Position numbers and translations under genes: made by a program
Notes under the pieces: model-generated
The model's database searches: none
The model's input: only the letters and a program-made list of their open reading frames with translations
What the model was told of the DNA's origin: nothing
Part shown: piece by piece, positions 1 to 7,209 of the stretch
How positions within the stretch are numbered: position 1 is the stretch's first letter
Layout: every line of letters begins with the position of its first letter
Source: Chloroflexota bacterium
GTDB lineage: Bacteria > Chloroflexota > Anaerolineae > B4-G1 > SLSP01
Reading direction: 5' to 3'
DNA: 7,612 nucleotides
Assembly: GCA_009908585.1 (NCBI GenBank)
Contig: JAAAOZ010000364.1
Coordinates: 1-7,612, forward strand

Positions 1-786
1 GGCCTGTCGATGATCGGTGCGTCGACCAGCCGCAAGAAAGCGTTGATCGCCCTGGACGTCGGTGAGGAGCCGGTGCACTTCAAGAACCCGCATCTGCCCC
101 TCACGCGCTCCGAGATGGCGCTGCCTTTGGTCGTCAGCGACGAGATCATCGGCGCGCTGACTGTCCAGAGCATCGAAGAAGCCGCCTTCTCTGAGGATGA
201 CATCACGGCGTTGCAGGCGATGGCGGATCAGCTTGCTATCGCGATCTCGAACGCGCGGCTCTACACCCGTTACAGCGCAGTGGTGGAGCAAGCGCGGCGC
301 CGCGCGCGCCTGTTGGAGGCCGCCGCCGAGGTCGGGCGGGATGTGACCTCGATTTTGGATCTGGATGAGTTGTTGAATCGGACGGTCGATATTATCTGCG
401 ATGCCTATGGCTTCTACTACGCCGGCGTTTTCCTGTTGGATGATGAGGGCGAGTGGGCCGTGCTCCGCGCCGGCCACGGTGAACCGGGCCAGGAGATGTT
501 GGAGGCCGACCATAAGCTGCGGGTGGGGGGCCTGTCGATGATCGGCACCTCGATTGCGGAGCACAAGGCGCGCATCGCGTTGGACGTCGGCGAGGAGGCC
601 GTGCATTTCAAGAACCCGCATTTGCCCCTCACGCGCTCCGAGATGGCGCTGCCCTTGGTGGCGGGCGAGGAGGTCATCGGCGCGGTCACCGTGCAGAGTA
701 CCGAGGAGGCAGCCTTCAGCAGCGAGGACATCAGTTCCTTGCAGGCGATGGCCGATCAATTGGCCGTGGCGCTGCGCAACGCCCAG
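1..786 (+). repeat. In-gene tandem duplication of GAF domain (period 528 bp)
   Basis: Bases 1-264 and 529-792 encode the same C-terminal GAF half in the same frame, offset by exactly 528 bp (176 codons). By hand count 66 of 88 residues are identical. The core is much closer in DNA: 79-125 and 607-653 differ at one base in 47, silent positions included. The left copy begins at the window edge, so its N-terminal half, and possibly more copies, lie upstream. The near-identity of the core suggests a fairly recent duplication or gene conversion; that is inference. Confidence 0.85.
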
Positions 787-1872
787 CTCCTGAAGGAGTT
801 GGAGGAGGCGCACGCTGAGTTGGTCCGCACCAAGACCTATGAGGCCATCGCGGCGGCGACCACCGAGGCCATTCACTGGATCGGCAACAAAGCGCTGCCC
901 ATCACCGTCAGCGTGCAGCGGATGAAGGAAGATCTGAAAGCTACGGACATCCCCGAAGAGATTCACGATTCAATGCGCGAGGATCTGACGCTGATTGATG
1001 ACAGCGCGCGCTTGATCGTCGATGTCAAAGAACATCTGATCGGGCCGGCGCGGGAGCACAAGCCCGCCCCGACGATGGTTGAGGATGTCGTTCAGGATGC
1101 CGCTGTCGAGTTGGACATTCCCAACGAGAACATCAACTTCGGCGCGCCATCCAAGTTGCCCCTGGCCGTTGCCGATCCCGTCCAATTGATTCGCGCCTTC
1201 CGCTACGTATTGCAGAACGCGATTGAGGCGACGGCGGAGGGGGAGAATCCGCAGATCCAGGTTGAACTGGCGCCAGTGGAGCGGCAGGGCACGCTCTACG
1301 TGCGGACCCGCATCGCGGATAATGGCCCTGGCATCCCAGAGGAGCGGATGGACAAAATCTGGGCGGCCTTCTACACCACCAAGGGCGTCAAGCACGCGGG
1401 ATTGGGACTTTCTGCCTGTCTGCAAATCCTCAAGCAGATCGATGGGCAGATCATTGCGGATAACCGGACAGAGGGCGGCGCGGTTTTTGATATTTTTGTC
1501 CCTGTCTTCACGGGCAAGGATGAGCCGGCGACCTTCCCCACCGCCAAATCAATCCTCTTGGTCGATGATGAGGATCCCTGGAGCGACTTCGTCGAGGATG
1601 TGCTGATGAAGGCCGGCAACACCGTGGCGCGCGTCTCCGGCGGTCAGGCCGATTTCGGCGTCTTCGACATCATCCTGGTGGATGATATCCTCGAGGAGGC
1701 GGACAGCACGGCGGTAATCAAGAAGATCTCCAAGAGTGGGATGGGCAAGAAGACCATCGTGGTCTCGTCCGATCTGCGTGTGGAGCGCACGACGGAGATC
1801 ATCCGCTACGGGGTGATGGATATGTTCGTGAAACCGTACACGAAGGCGGGATTGGCGTATCTCTTAAGCTAG
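1..1872 (+). CDS. Multi-GAF hybrid sensor histidine kinase with C-terminal receiver domain (5' end outside window)
   Basis: This is a signal-transducing kinase that senses through GAF domains, and it is probably cytoplasmic because no membrane segment is visible. The frame is open from base 1, and the first residues (GLSMIG) match the middle of the second GAF copy, so the ATG at 10 is internal and the gene starts upstream. Numbering from that ATG, the order is: C-terminal half of a GAF domain (to about 86), a complete GAF (about 99-261), a helical linker, a variant H-box with His289 (HWIGNKALPI), and an ATPase domain. The ATPase domain has N-box Asn403, G1 DNGPGIP (437-443), F-box FYTTK (454-458), G2 GLGLS (464-468) and an EGGAVF segment. 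A receiver domain follows (about 514-620) with acidic Asp519/Asp520, likely phospho-acceptor Asp558, Ser586/Ser587 and Lys608-Pro609. The receiver is compact and lacks the usual Pro after the acceptor region. The H-box has Trp where most kinases have Glu/Asp, so kinase strength is uncertain. A terminator follows the stop. The ligand and partner regulator are unknown. Confidence 0.93.
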   Translation, partial: GLSMIGASTSRKKALIALDVGEEPVHFKNPHLPLTRSEMALPLVVSDEIIGALTVQSIEEAAFSEDDITALQAMADQLAIAISNARLYTRYSAVVEQARRRARLLEAAAEVGRDVTSILDLDELLNRTVDIICDAYGFYYAGVFLLDDEGEWAVLRAGHGEPGQEMLEADHKLRVGGLSMIGTSIAEHKARIALDVGEEAVHFKNPHLPLTRSEMALPLVAGEEVIGAVTVQSTEEAAFSSEDISSLQAMADQLAVALRNAQLLKELEEAHAELVRTKTYEAIAAATTEAIHWIGNKALPITVSVQRMKEDLKATDIPEEIHDSMREDLTLIDDSARLIVDVKEHLIGPAREHKPAPTMVEDVVQDAAVELDIPNENINFGAPSKLPLAVADPVQLIRAFRYVLQNAIEATAEGENPQIQVELAPVERQGTLYVRTRIADNGPGIPEERMDKIWAAFYTTKGVKHAGLGLSACLQILKQIDGQIIADNRTEGGAVFDIFVPVFTGKDEPATFPTAKSILLVDDEDPWSDFVEDVLMKAGNTVARVSGGQADFGVFDIILVDDILEEADSTAVIKKISKSGMGKKTIVVSSDLRVERTTEIIRYGVMDMFVKPYTKAGLAYLLS

Positions 1873-1902
1873 CGTAAGCTATCGCGATCCCTAAAAACAC
1901 GC

Positions 1903-1946
1903 AGGCCAGGGCTTTCTTTCAAGAAAAAGCTCTGGCCTATTTTTTT
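1903..1946 (+). terminator. Rho-independent terminator after the plus-strand hybrid kinase
   Basis: A 13-bp stem (1903-1915 with 1926-1938, arms AGGCCAGGGCTTT and AAAGCTCTGGCCT, one G-T wobble) encloses a 10-base loop and is followed by A then seven T (1940-1946). It begins 30 bases past the kinase stop. On the minus strand the wobble becomes an A-C mismatch and only a five-T tract lies beyond the stem after a short gap, so termination of the converging deaminase transcript here would be weaker. An eight-G run follows directly (1947-1954). The rest of the intergenic region to 2034 shows only a weak 5-bp inverted repeat (AGATC/GATCT near 2016-2034). Confidence 0.85.
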
Positions 1947-2034
1947 GGGGGGGGAGTTGTCCGGCGAAATCCAAAAGACCTATGATGCTGCTGGCGTTGC
2001 TCAGCTCGAATCGTCAGATCCAAGCCATTGATCT

Positions 2035-3165
2035 CTAGTAATCAGCGTCGAAGATCTCGACGCCTTCAGGGAAAGGCGCCAACCACTCGTGGAAGCTATC
2101 GCGGAGCCACTCCTGCTCCTCCGGCGGGATGAAGGCTGCGTCCACCGCGTGTCGCAGGGCGCGATAGGCGAACTTCTGTTGCAGGCCGATGGCCGTGATA
2201 GCAGTCACATATTCGTTGGATAGCGTCGTGGCGCTGACGCTGGGATCGTCGGTGTTGATCGTCACCCGCAACCGCAAATTGAAGAGATCGATAAGGGGGT
2301 GTTGATTCAGGCCGCGGACAACGCCGGTGTGGATGTTGCTGGTAGGGCAGACCTCTAAGGCGATCTCGTTCTCGTAGACCAGCCGCACAACATCCGAGTT
2401 CTCCACGGCCCGGATGCCGTGGCCGATGCGCTGCGCGCCCAAGCATTTGATCGCTTCGTGAACGCTGCGCGCGCCGACGGCCTCGCCCGCGTGCGCCGTG
2501 ATATTCAGTCCAGCCTCGCGTGCTCGTCGGAACTGCTCAGTGAAGAGATGCGCCGGGTAATTAACTTCATCCCCGGCCAGATCTATCCCACGCACCAGCG
2601 GCCCAAAGCGATCAATGGCGATATCGACGATCTCATTAGCGGTGCGCATCGGCTCCTCGCGTCCAATCTGGAGAATAAGGCAGGTGCGGATTCCCCCTTC
2701 GACCTCTTGGACTTCGGCAACTGCCGCTTCGACCCACTCGACGACCTCGTGTAGCGGGAAGTTTTGGATCCTGGCGAGGGCCACCGGATTGAAGCGTAAC
2801 TCCAAATATTTGATGTTATCCGAGGCGGCGTCTAGGACTGCCTCCCGGACGATGCGTTGCACAGCCTCTTTCGAGGTATAAAAGCGCCGTAATAGTTGAA
2901 ACTTCTCCAAAAATCTATGGAAATCCGGCGCGTCATCTGTCATTTGAACGTAAGGGCGAAGTTGTTCGACATCATAGCTGGGGAGATCAATCCCATGTTC
3001 TGTTGCGATGTCGGCTAAGGTGTTTAGGCGTAGTGATCCCTCAATATGGCGATGTAAGTCTATTTTAGGAAGATCTAATGCCCACTCTCTTAAACTCTCT
3101 CCCCGCGCGTGTTCTTGGTGATGTGTTATCGACTTTGTCCCAACCTCTTTTAAATCGTTCGTCAT
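2035..3165 (-). CDS. add: Adenosine deaminase family protein (probable adenosine deaminase)
   Basis: The gene encodes a metal-dependent amidohydrolase, most likely converting adenosine (or deoxyadenosine) and water to inosine and ammonia in purine salvage in the cytoplasm. The 376 residues contain the family's full active-site set: zinc ligands His38 and His40 (IDLHRHIEG), His225 with catalytic Glu228 (AHAGE), His249 (IGHGI) and Asp306-Asp307 (NTDDP). GIDLAGDE (193-200) and the segment CPTSNIHTG (273-281) are also typical. About 30 residues precede the first His motif, slightly longer than usual. The ATG is supported by GAGGGG 11 bases upstream, and no other Met occurs before the active-site motif. 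The residue after HRHI is Glu42, where mammalian adenosine deaminases have an Asp that contacts the ribose 5'-OH. Adenine deaminase or aminodeoxyfutalosine deaminase activity therefore cannot be excluded. It is the last gene of the visible operon, 5 bases after the kinase stop. Confidence 0.93.
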   Translation of the reverse strand: MTNDLKEVGTKSITHHQEHARGESLREWALDLPKIDLHRHIEGSLRLNTLADIATEHGIDLPSYDVEQLRPYVQMTDDAPDFHRFLEKFQLLRRFYTSKEAVQRIVREAVLDAASDNIKYLELRFNPVALARIQNFPLHEVVEWVEAAVAEVQEVEGGIRTCLILQIGREEPMRTANEIVDIAIDRFGPLVRGIDLAGDEVNYPAHLFTEQFRRAREAGLNITAHAGEAVGARSVHEAIKCLGAQRIGHGIRAVENSDVVRLVYENEIALEVCPTSNIHTGVVRGLNQHPLIDLFNLRLRVTINTDDPSVSATTLSNEYVTAITAIGLQQKFAYRALRHAVDAAFIPPEEQEWLRDSFHEWLAPFPEGVEIFDADY

Positions 3166-3182
3166 GATGGTTATGTCCCCTC
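3166..3182 (-). promoter_or_regulatory. Ribosome-binding site for the deaminase, inside the kinase 3' end
   Basis: Read on the minus strand, GAGGGG (3182-3177) lies within the last codons of the upstream kinase (Asn-Glu-Gly-Thr-stop) and 11 bases before the deaminase ATG. The kinase TAA (3173-3171) falls between the two. This layout decides the deaminase start and suggests coupled translation. No separate promoter is evident in the 5-base gap. Confidence 0.7.
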
Positions 3183-5219
3183 ATTGGATGGTGTGTAGCG
3201 AGGAAGAAGAATATGGAAAGTACTTCCTTTTCCCACTTTACTCTCGGCCCAGATTTCACCGTTATGAACTTTTACGATGCGCTGCGCGACGGCCAATCCT
3301 AATCCCAGCCCCCCAAATTGTCGCGTCGCGGAGCCGTCAATTTGATAAAATGTCCCAAAGATTTTTTCGAGTTCATCTTCTGGAATGCCGATACCTTCAT
3401 CCTGGAAGGTTATGTGTACAAATCCCTCCTCTTGAATGACATCGATGGTGATGGCGCCCCCATCAGGGCTAAATTTAAGAGCGTTATCCAAAATATTATA
3501 ACAGAGTTGCTGAATCTTTTCGGGATCTGCCCATATTTTAAGGCCTTTATCTGCTGAGGGCAAATGGAACGTATGGGTGGGATGAAGTGTTTGCTTTTTT
3601 TCTATTACCGAGATGACGCTGTTCACAAGAGGTGTCAAATCGAAGACTCGTTGGTTAAGGGTGCGGCGATCGATGGCCTGTAACGAAATGATTTCGTTCA
3701 CAATGCGAATGATGTCTTCCGATTTTCGCGTCACGATGCCTAAGCTTTCTCGCTGCTTGGCATTGACTGGGCCCATGTTGCCTTCGTTCATCAGCTCGAC
3801 GTAGCCTTTGATAAAGGTGAGCGGCGTGCGCAACTCATGCGAGACGTTTTGGATGATCTGGTCTTTGAGATCGGATAGCTCTTGGAGTTGGGCGTAGGCC
3901 TCGTTGAGCCGCTGATTGCGCGATTCTAAGTCGTTGTAGAGGCGCGCATTTTCTATCGTGATGGCCGCTTGTCCTGCTGTGACAGTCATCAAGTGCTTGT
4001 CCGAGGCGGTGAAGGCGGCCGGGCGATCACTTTCCACCATCAGCGTGCCGATGATTTCTCCCTTGGATGAATGGAGCGGGACAACCAACAGGGAGTGAGC
4101 CGTCTGCGAGATATCAGGCGCGCGATCGTCATCAGAGAGGTGGGGGAGGTAGATGGCCTCGCCTTGCTCCGCTACGGCGCCCACGGGGCCTTCGCCAAGT
4201 TTGATATGGGTGCCTAAGGCGTGGCAACTTGATGGGCCTGCTGCGGCCCGCACAACCAAGTGTGGATGCTCCACATCCCGCAGCGCGATGCACGTGCCCT
4301 GCGCCTGAAGCGATTTGTGTACCACCTCGACCATCTCTTGTAGCATATCGTCCTGGCGGAGGGAGTAATTGAGGGAGCGCGTGACCTGGTAGAGCGTTTC
4401 GGTCTCGCGTAATTTGTGCCGAACCTGCTCGTACAAAGCGACATTATCCAACGTCACGGCCAGAAGGTGCGCTACGGTCGTGAGGAAGTTCTCGTCGCAC
4501 GTCCCTTGGATGTGAAGCGCGCCGATCAAGCGCTCCCCAATCATCATCGGGACGGCCAGTTCGGTATGAGGGACGTCGCCGTAGGCGCCCTGCGCCGGGA
4601 TCCGATAGAGACGGCGATGTTCGGCCGCCCATCCCTCCGGGCCTTCCCCCAGCTTAAGCGAACGGGGCGGATCTTCCGGTGGATTTTGCATTAAAAGAAG
4701 GCGTTCAGAGGTTGCATCCCAACGATAGACCTCAGCCTTGATCCAGCCCAGGATATTGCGAAGCGCTTCCGTCGCCGCCTCCGCAATCTCGTGCGGGGAG
4801 GTCAGCGCGCGCGTCTTGAGCGCGATCTTGTAGAGCAGCGACAGCTCCTGCACTTGCTGCTGGCTCTCCTCGTAGATCTTGGCCTTGCTCAAGGCCACGG
4901 AAGCGAGTTGGGTGAGGAGGTGGAAGGTTTGCTGATCCGCTTCCGTGAGAGTGGTCGGCTCCTCATATTGAATTGCCAGCAGACCTTGCACTGTCCCCCA
5001 ATCGCTTAGAGGGCAGACCAGGACATTCCCCACCGGCTTCGATTGCGTCCGGCGCTGGCCGGGGACGCCCTGAAGCTGGCCGGCCCAGAGGGTCTCGCGC
5101 AGTGTCAGCGCTTCCTCGCACAAGGGAAGTAGGCTTGCGATGCGTTTGAATCTGTTCCTGCTGGACAGGATATAAAATTGCGATATCCGCTTCCAGCACA
5201 TCCAAGAAAGGCCGCACAA
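3171..5219 (-). CDS. C-terminal part of a frameshifted multi-GAF histidine kinase (GAF-GAF-HisKA-HATPase)
   Basis: This frame encodes the catalytic half of a large soluble sensor kinase. Numbering from the TTG at 5219, it holds the C-terminal half of a GAF domain (about 24-118), two full GAF domains (about 121-264 and 268-430), a coiled linker, the HisKA dimerisation domain with phospho-acceptor His461 (NVSHELRTPL, canonical), and the ATPase domain. The ATPase boxes are N-box Asn575/Asn579, G1 DEGIGIP (607-613), the FGTFYQ segment (621-626) and G2 GGLGLGL (636-642). All catalytic boxes look intact. There is no credible start: TTG 5219 and ATG 5201 both lack a purine-rich leader, and residues 1-23 look like an out-of-frame reading. 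The missing first half of the GAF domain is in the overlapping upstream frame, so this is best read as the continuation of that gene after a frameshift near 5151. The rejoined protein would be about 1333 residues. The partner regulator is not in the window. Confidence 0.9.
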   Translation of the reverse strand: MCGLSWMCWKRISQFYILSSRNRFKRIASLLPLCEEALTLRETLWAGQLQGVPGQRRTQSKPVGNVLVCPLSDWGTVQGLLAIQYEEPTTLTEADQQTFHLLTQLASVALSKAKIYEESQQQVQELSLLYKIALKTRALTSPHEIAEAATEALRNILGWIKAEVYRWDATSERLLLMQNPPEDPPRSLKLGEGPEGWAAEHRRLYRIPAQGAYGDVPHTELAVPMMIGERLIGALHIQGTCDENFLTTVAHLLAVTLDNVALYEQVRHKLRETETLYQVTRSLNYSLRQDDMLQEMVEVVHKSLQAQGTCIALRDVEHPHLVVRAAAGPSSCHALGTHIKLGEGPVGAVAEQGEAIYLPHLSDDDRAPDISQTAHSLLVVPLHSSKGEIIGTLMVESDRPAAFTASDKHLMTVTAGQAAITIENARLYNDLESRNQRLNEAYAQLQELSDLKDQIIQNVSHELRTPLTFIKGYVELMNEGNMGPVNAKQRESLGIVTRKSEDIIRIVNEIISLQAIDRRTLNQRVFDLTPLVNSVISVIEKKQTLHPTHTFHLPSADKGLKIWADPEKIQQLCYNILDNALKFSPDGGAITIDVIQEEGFVHITFQDEGIGIPEDELEKIFGTFYQIDGSATRQFGGLGLGLAVAQRIVKVHNGEIWAESKVGKGSTFHILLPRYTPSNEGT

Positions 5220-7173
5220 TAGTCCGCGCGACGGTTTCGGTGTCCCGTGCGCTCAGGAGCGGGAGGATGATGTCTTGAATTGCCGTCAACTCCGCGATGC
5301 GGCGTTTCATCTGCCCATAGAGCTGCCCATTTTCGATGACGATGGCAAGATGGGAGGCCAAGGTGTTCAATGTCTGCACCGTGATGCTGTCGAAGGTGCC
5401 GGCCTCGACGCTGAAAAGGTCCAGCACACCAACGACGTGATGACGGTGGATGATGGGGATGGCCATCTCGGATCGAATGTCACCGCGTACCCAGGGCGGT
5501 ATCGTGCAGCGCTCATCCTCGGTGACGCGACTGGAGAGTATGGGGCGCTGCTGTTGCTGCGCCCGCACGGCCAATCCTTCTCTGGTGACGGCGCCGGATA
5601 AAGCTGGCTGTCCACCGCTGGAGGCCTGGAGCTTCAACGGATCGTGGAGATAGAGCGAGACGTTGTAGAAGCCAAAACCCTGCTGGATCATACGGACGAC
5701 ATCGTTGAGGAGCATCTCATCGTGGATCTCTTCCTCGGCCGTCCGGCTGATGTGGTTGACGAGCGCGAGGTGGTGAGCTTTGAGACGCTCCTGTTTGTAC
5801 AGTCGGAGCCGATCCAGGGCCAAGGAGGCTTGTTCGGCCAGCAGCGAGAGCGAGTTGCGAGTTTGTTTCTCCAAATCGGGTGTGTGATCGTAGCCCAACA
5901 GGAGCACGCCGTTACAGGATTGATGTTTCATTGGGATGGCCAGCGCGTAGGTGATGTTTGGATCTAACAACTGCTTGTCGTCTGGTTCAAAGGAGGCGAT
6001 GACGGGATGTTTGTCCTCCACCGCTGCGCGCAGGATTACCGTTCGATGGGGCGCGGCGCAGAGCGGACGGCGGTCGCCGTCCCGGTGCCGCGCCAGGCCG
6101 AAGGTTAGATAATCCTGCTCCACATCGTAGAGATCGATCTCGCAGACGGTGGCGCGAGCGAGATCGAGCGCGGCATGCGCCAGGTGCTCCAACAAGGTGA
6201 GGAGATCGGTGGTGTTGGTCATCCGCATAATTGTATCACGGAGGATATTTAGCTCATGAGCGCGTCGTCGTTCGCTGTTCAGAAGCGCTTCTGCTTCGCG
6301 CCGCCGAGCTTGCTCTTGCTCGTAGAGCTGGGCGTTGTGGACGGCGACGCCCACTTGGTCGGCGATAGCCACCAACAGGGAGATTTCGCTCTCTAAAAAT
6401 TGGCGGGGCTTATAGCTCATCACGCTGAGCAGACCGAGGACCGAGTTGCGAGCGCGGAGCGGCGCCATTACCATCGCCTTGACCGGCTCATCCTGGAAAG
6501 CGCGAATGATGATGCGATCATCCTTAGTGACATCCGCCGTGACGACCGGCAGGCCGGTCTGCATCGCCAGACCGGATAGCCCGGCATCGGGTTGCAGATG
6601 CATCTCACTTTCGACGAAGTCGTGGACCTGCCAGCCTTTTTGGACGCGAAAGACTAAGTTCTCCTGCGCTTCATTCAGCAGGGTGATCGCGCCAGCTTCA
6701 ACGTGCAACGTCGCCAACGTCTGATCCAAGGCCTCTTGGAGCACCGTATCGACGGAGAGTTGGGTGCTCACCGCCTCCGCCACCTTGCTGAGCGCTGTAA
6801 GGGAGCGATTCTGTTGGGCGATGACGTGCGAGGTGGTGCGATTGTGGGGGTGGATCATGATCTGATGCATGCTATCGACGCGCAGCACGGAGACGTGCGC
6901 CGGGTAGTGATTTTGGTGCGGGAAGATGAGCCGGGTGTTGATCGTGCTTTTTTCCTGCGTGCCGATAGTATCCCAGAGCTGTTGGAGTTCCACGCGGCTG
7001 GGTGGTGGGAGGTAGTCTAAGAACTCTTGGGGAAGGAGTTCGAGCAGTTTTGGCACAGGGCACAGCTTCCCGTCCGGTGCGACCCAGAGCACGGAGTCAG
7101 GATTAGAGGGCAAGGCGGGGTGGGGCGCCAGAGCGGCATAAGATTTTTGATCGGCTAGCTTTATGTTGACCAT
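4963..7173 (-). CDS. N-terminal sensor part of a frameshifted multi-GAF histidine kinase (PAS-like, three GAF domains, half GAF)
   Basis: This frame encodes the sensory half of the same large kinase. In order it has a divergent PAS-like N-terminus (about 25-110, starting VLWVAPDGKL), full GAF domains at about 122-285, 303-460 and 465-620, then the first half of a fourth GAF (about 625-674, ending IAILYPVQQEQ). From about residue 675 to the stop at 736 the sequence becomes Arg/Pro/Gly/Ser-rich and unlike a GAF. That tail is the out-of-frame reading of DNA that encodes the rest of the GAF in the other frame. No membrane segment is seen, and no kinase domain is present in this frame, so alone it would be a sensor without output. 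The ATG at 7173 lies 24 bases after the secA stop and is preceded by two AAGG-type sites, the nearer 11 bases away. Co-transcription with secA is likely. GAF ligands are unknown. Confidence 0.9.
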   Translation of the reverse strand: MVNIKLADQKSYAALAPHPALPSNPDSVLWVAPDGKLCPVPKLLELLPQEFLDYLPPPSRVELQQLWDTIGTQEKSTINTRLIFPHQNHYPAHVSVLRVDSMHQIMIHPHNRTTSHVIAQQNRSLTALSKVAEAVSTQLSVDTVLQEALDQTLATLHVEAGAITLLNEAQENLVFRVQKGWQVHDFVESEMHLQPDAGLSGLAMQTGLPVVTADVTKDDRIIIRAFQDEPVKAMVMAPLRARNSVLGLLSVMSYKPRQFLESEISLLVAIADQVGVAVHNAQLYEQEQARRREAEALLNSERRRAHELNILRDTIMRMTNTTDLLTLLEHLAHAALDLARATVCEIDLYDVEQDYLTFGLARHRDGDRRPLCAAPHRTVILRAAVEDKHPVIASFEPDDKQLLDPNITYALAIPMKHQSCNGVLLLGYDHTPDLEKQTRNSLSLLAEQASLALDRLRLYKQERLKAHHLALVNHISRTAEEEIHDEMLLNDVVRMIQQGFGFYNVSLYLHDPLKLQASSGGQPALSGAVTREGLAVRAQQQQRPILSSRVTEDERCTIPPWVRGDIRSEMAIPIIHRHHVVGVLDLFSVEAGTFDSITVQTLNTLASHLAIVIENGQLYGQMKRRIAELTAIQDIILPLLSARDTETVARTIVRPFLDVLEADIAILYPVQQEQIQTHRKPTSLVRGSADTARDPLGRPASGRPRPAPDAIEAGGECPGLPSKRLGDSARSAGNSI
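5130..5165 (-). other. Frameshift site joining the two halves of the large GAF kinase
   Basis: The N-terminal frame gives good GAF sequence down to CAG at 5154-5152 (residues YPVQQEQ). The other frame gives good GAF sequence from TTC at 5150 (FKRIASLLPL). Skipping one base near 5151, a +1 shift (or restoring two missing bases), joins them into one continuous domain. The exact base cannot be fixed by eye; the switch lies roughly between 5165 and 5130. There is no homopolymer longer than three bases here, no stop codon in the zero frame for another 62 codons and no recognisable slippery motif. A mutation or assembly error is therefore likelier than programmed frameshifting. Confidence 0.8.
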
Positions 7174-7209
7174 ATCATTGAGTACCTTGAGTACCTTTTA
7201 TTTGATATG
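7171..7209 (-). promoter_or_regulatory. Duplicated Shine-Dalgarno within an inverted repeat between secA and the kinase
   Basis: On the minus strand the 9-mer AAGGTACTC occurs twice in tandem (7197-7189 and 7188-7180), placing AAGG 20 and 11 bases before the kinase ATG. The pair is flanked by a perfect 7-bp inverted repeat: CATATCA (7209-7203), within the last secA codons, and TGATATG (7177-7171), which ends in the kinase ATG. In mRNA this could form a hairpin with a 25-base loop holding both ribosome-binding sites and the start codon in the stem. Ribosomes finishing secA would open it, a layout suited to translational coupling. The repeats are seen directly; the function is inferred. Confidence 0.5.

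Noticed and set aside
970..1425. 151-residue open frame on the minus strand inside the hybrid kinase
   Set aside because: It lies wholly under the H-box and ATPase region of a well-supported gene on the other strand, and its translation shows no recognisable domain.
1865..1881. TAAGCTA direct repeat around the hybrid-kinase stop codon
   Set aside because: Seven bases repeated once at short distance is within chance and suggests no function.
1940..1954. T7-G8 homopolymer pair as a phase-variation switch
   Set aside because: It lies between convergent genes downstream of a terminator, not in a coding or promoter position. It may only mark a sequencing-error hotspot.
2419..2754. Plus-strand open frame of 111 residues within the deaminase gene
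   Set aside because: It is antisense to conserved active-site coding sequence, with no ribosome-binding site or domain; a codon-bias shadow.
4963..5151. Arg/Pro/Gly-rich 62-residue tail of the sensor half as a possible functional extension
   Set aside because: The same DNA encodes a clear GAF C-terminal half in the neighbouring frame, so the tail is best explained as out-of-frame translation.
5130..5165. Programmed ribosomal frameshift signal
   Set aside because: No slippery heptamer, no stop codon at the shift point and no obvious stimulatory element; only a hypothesis if reads confirm the sequence.
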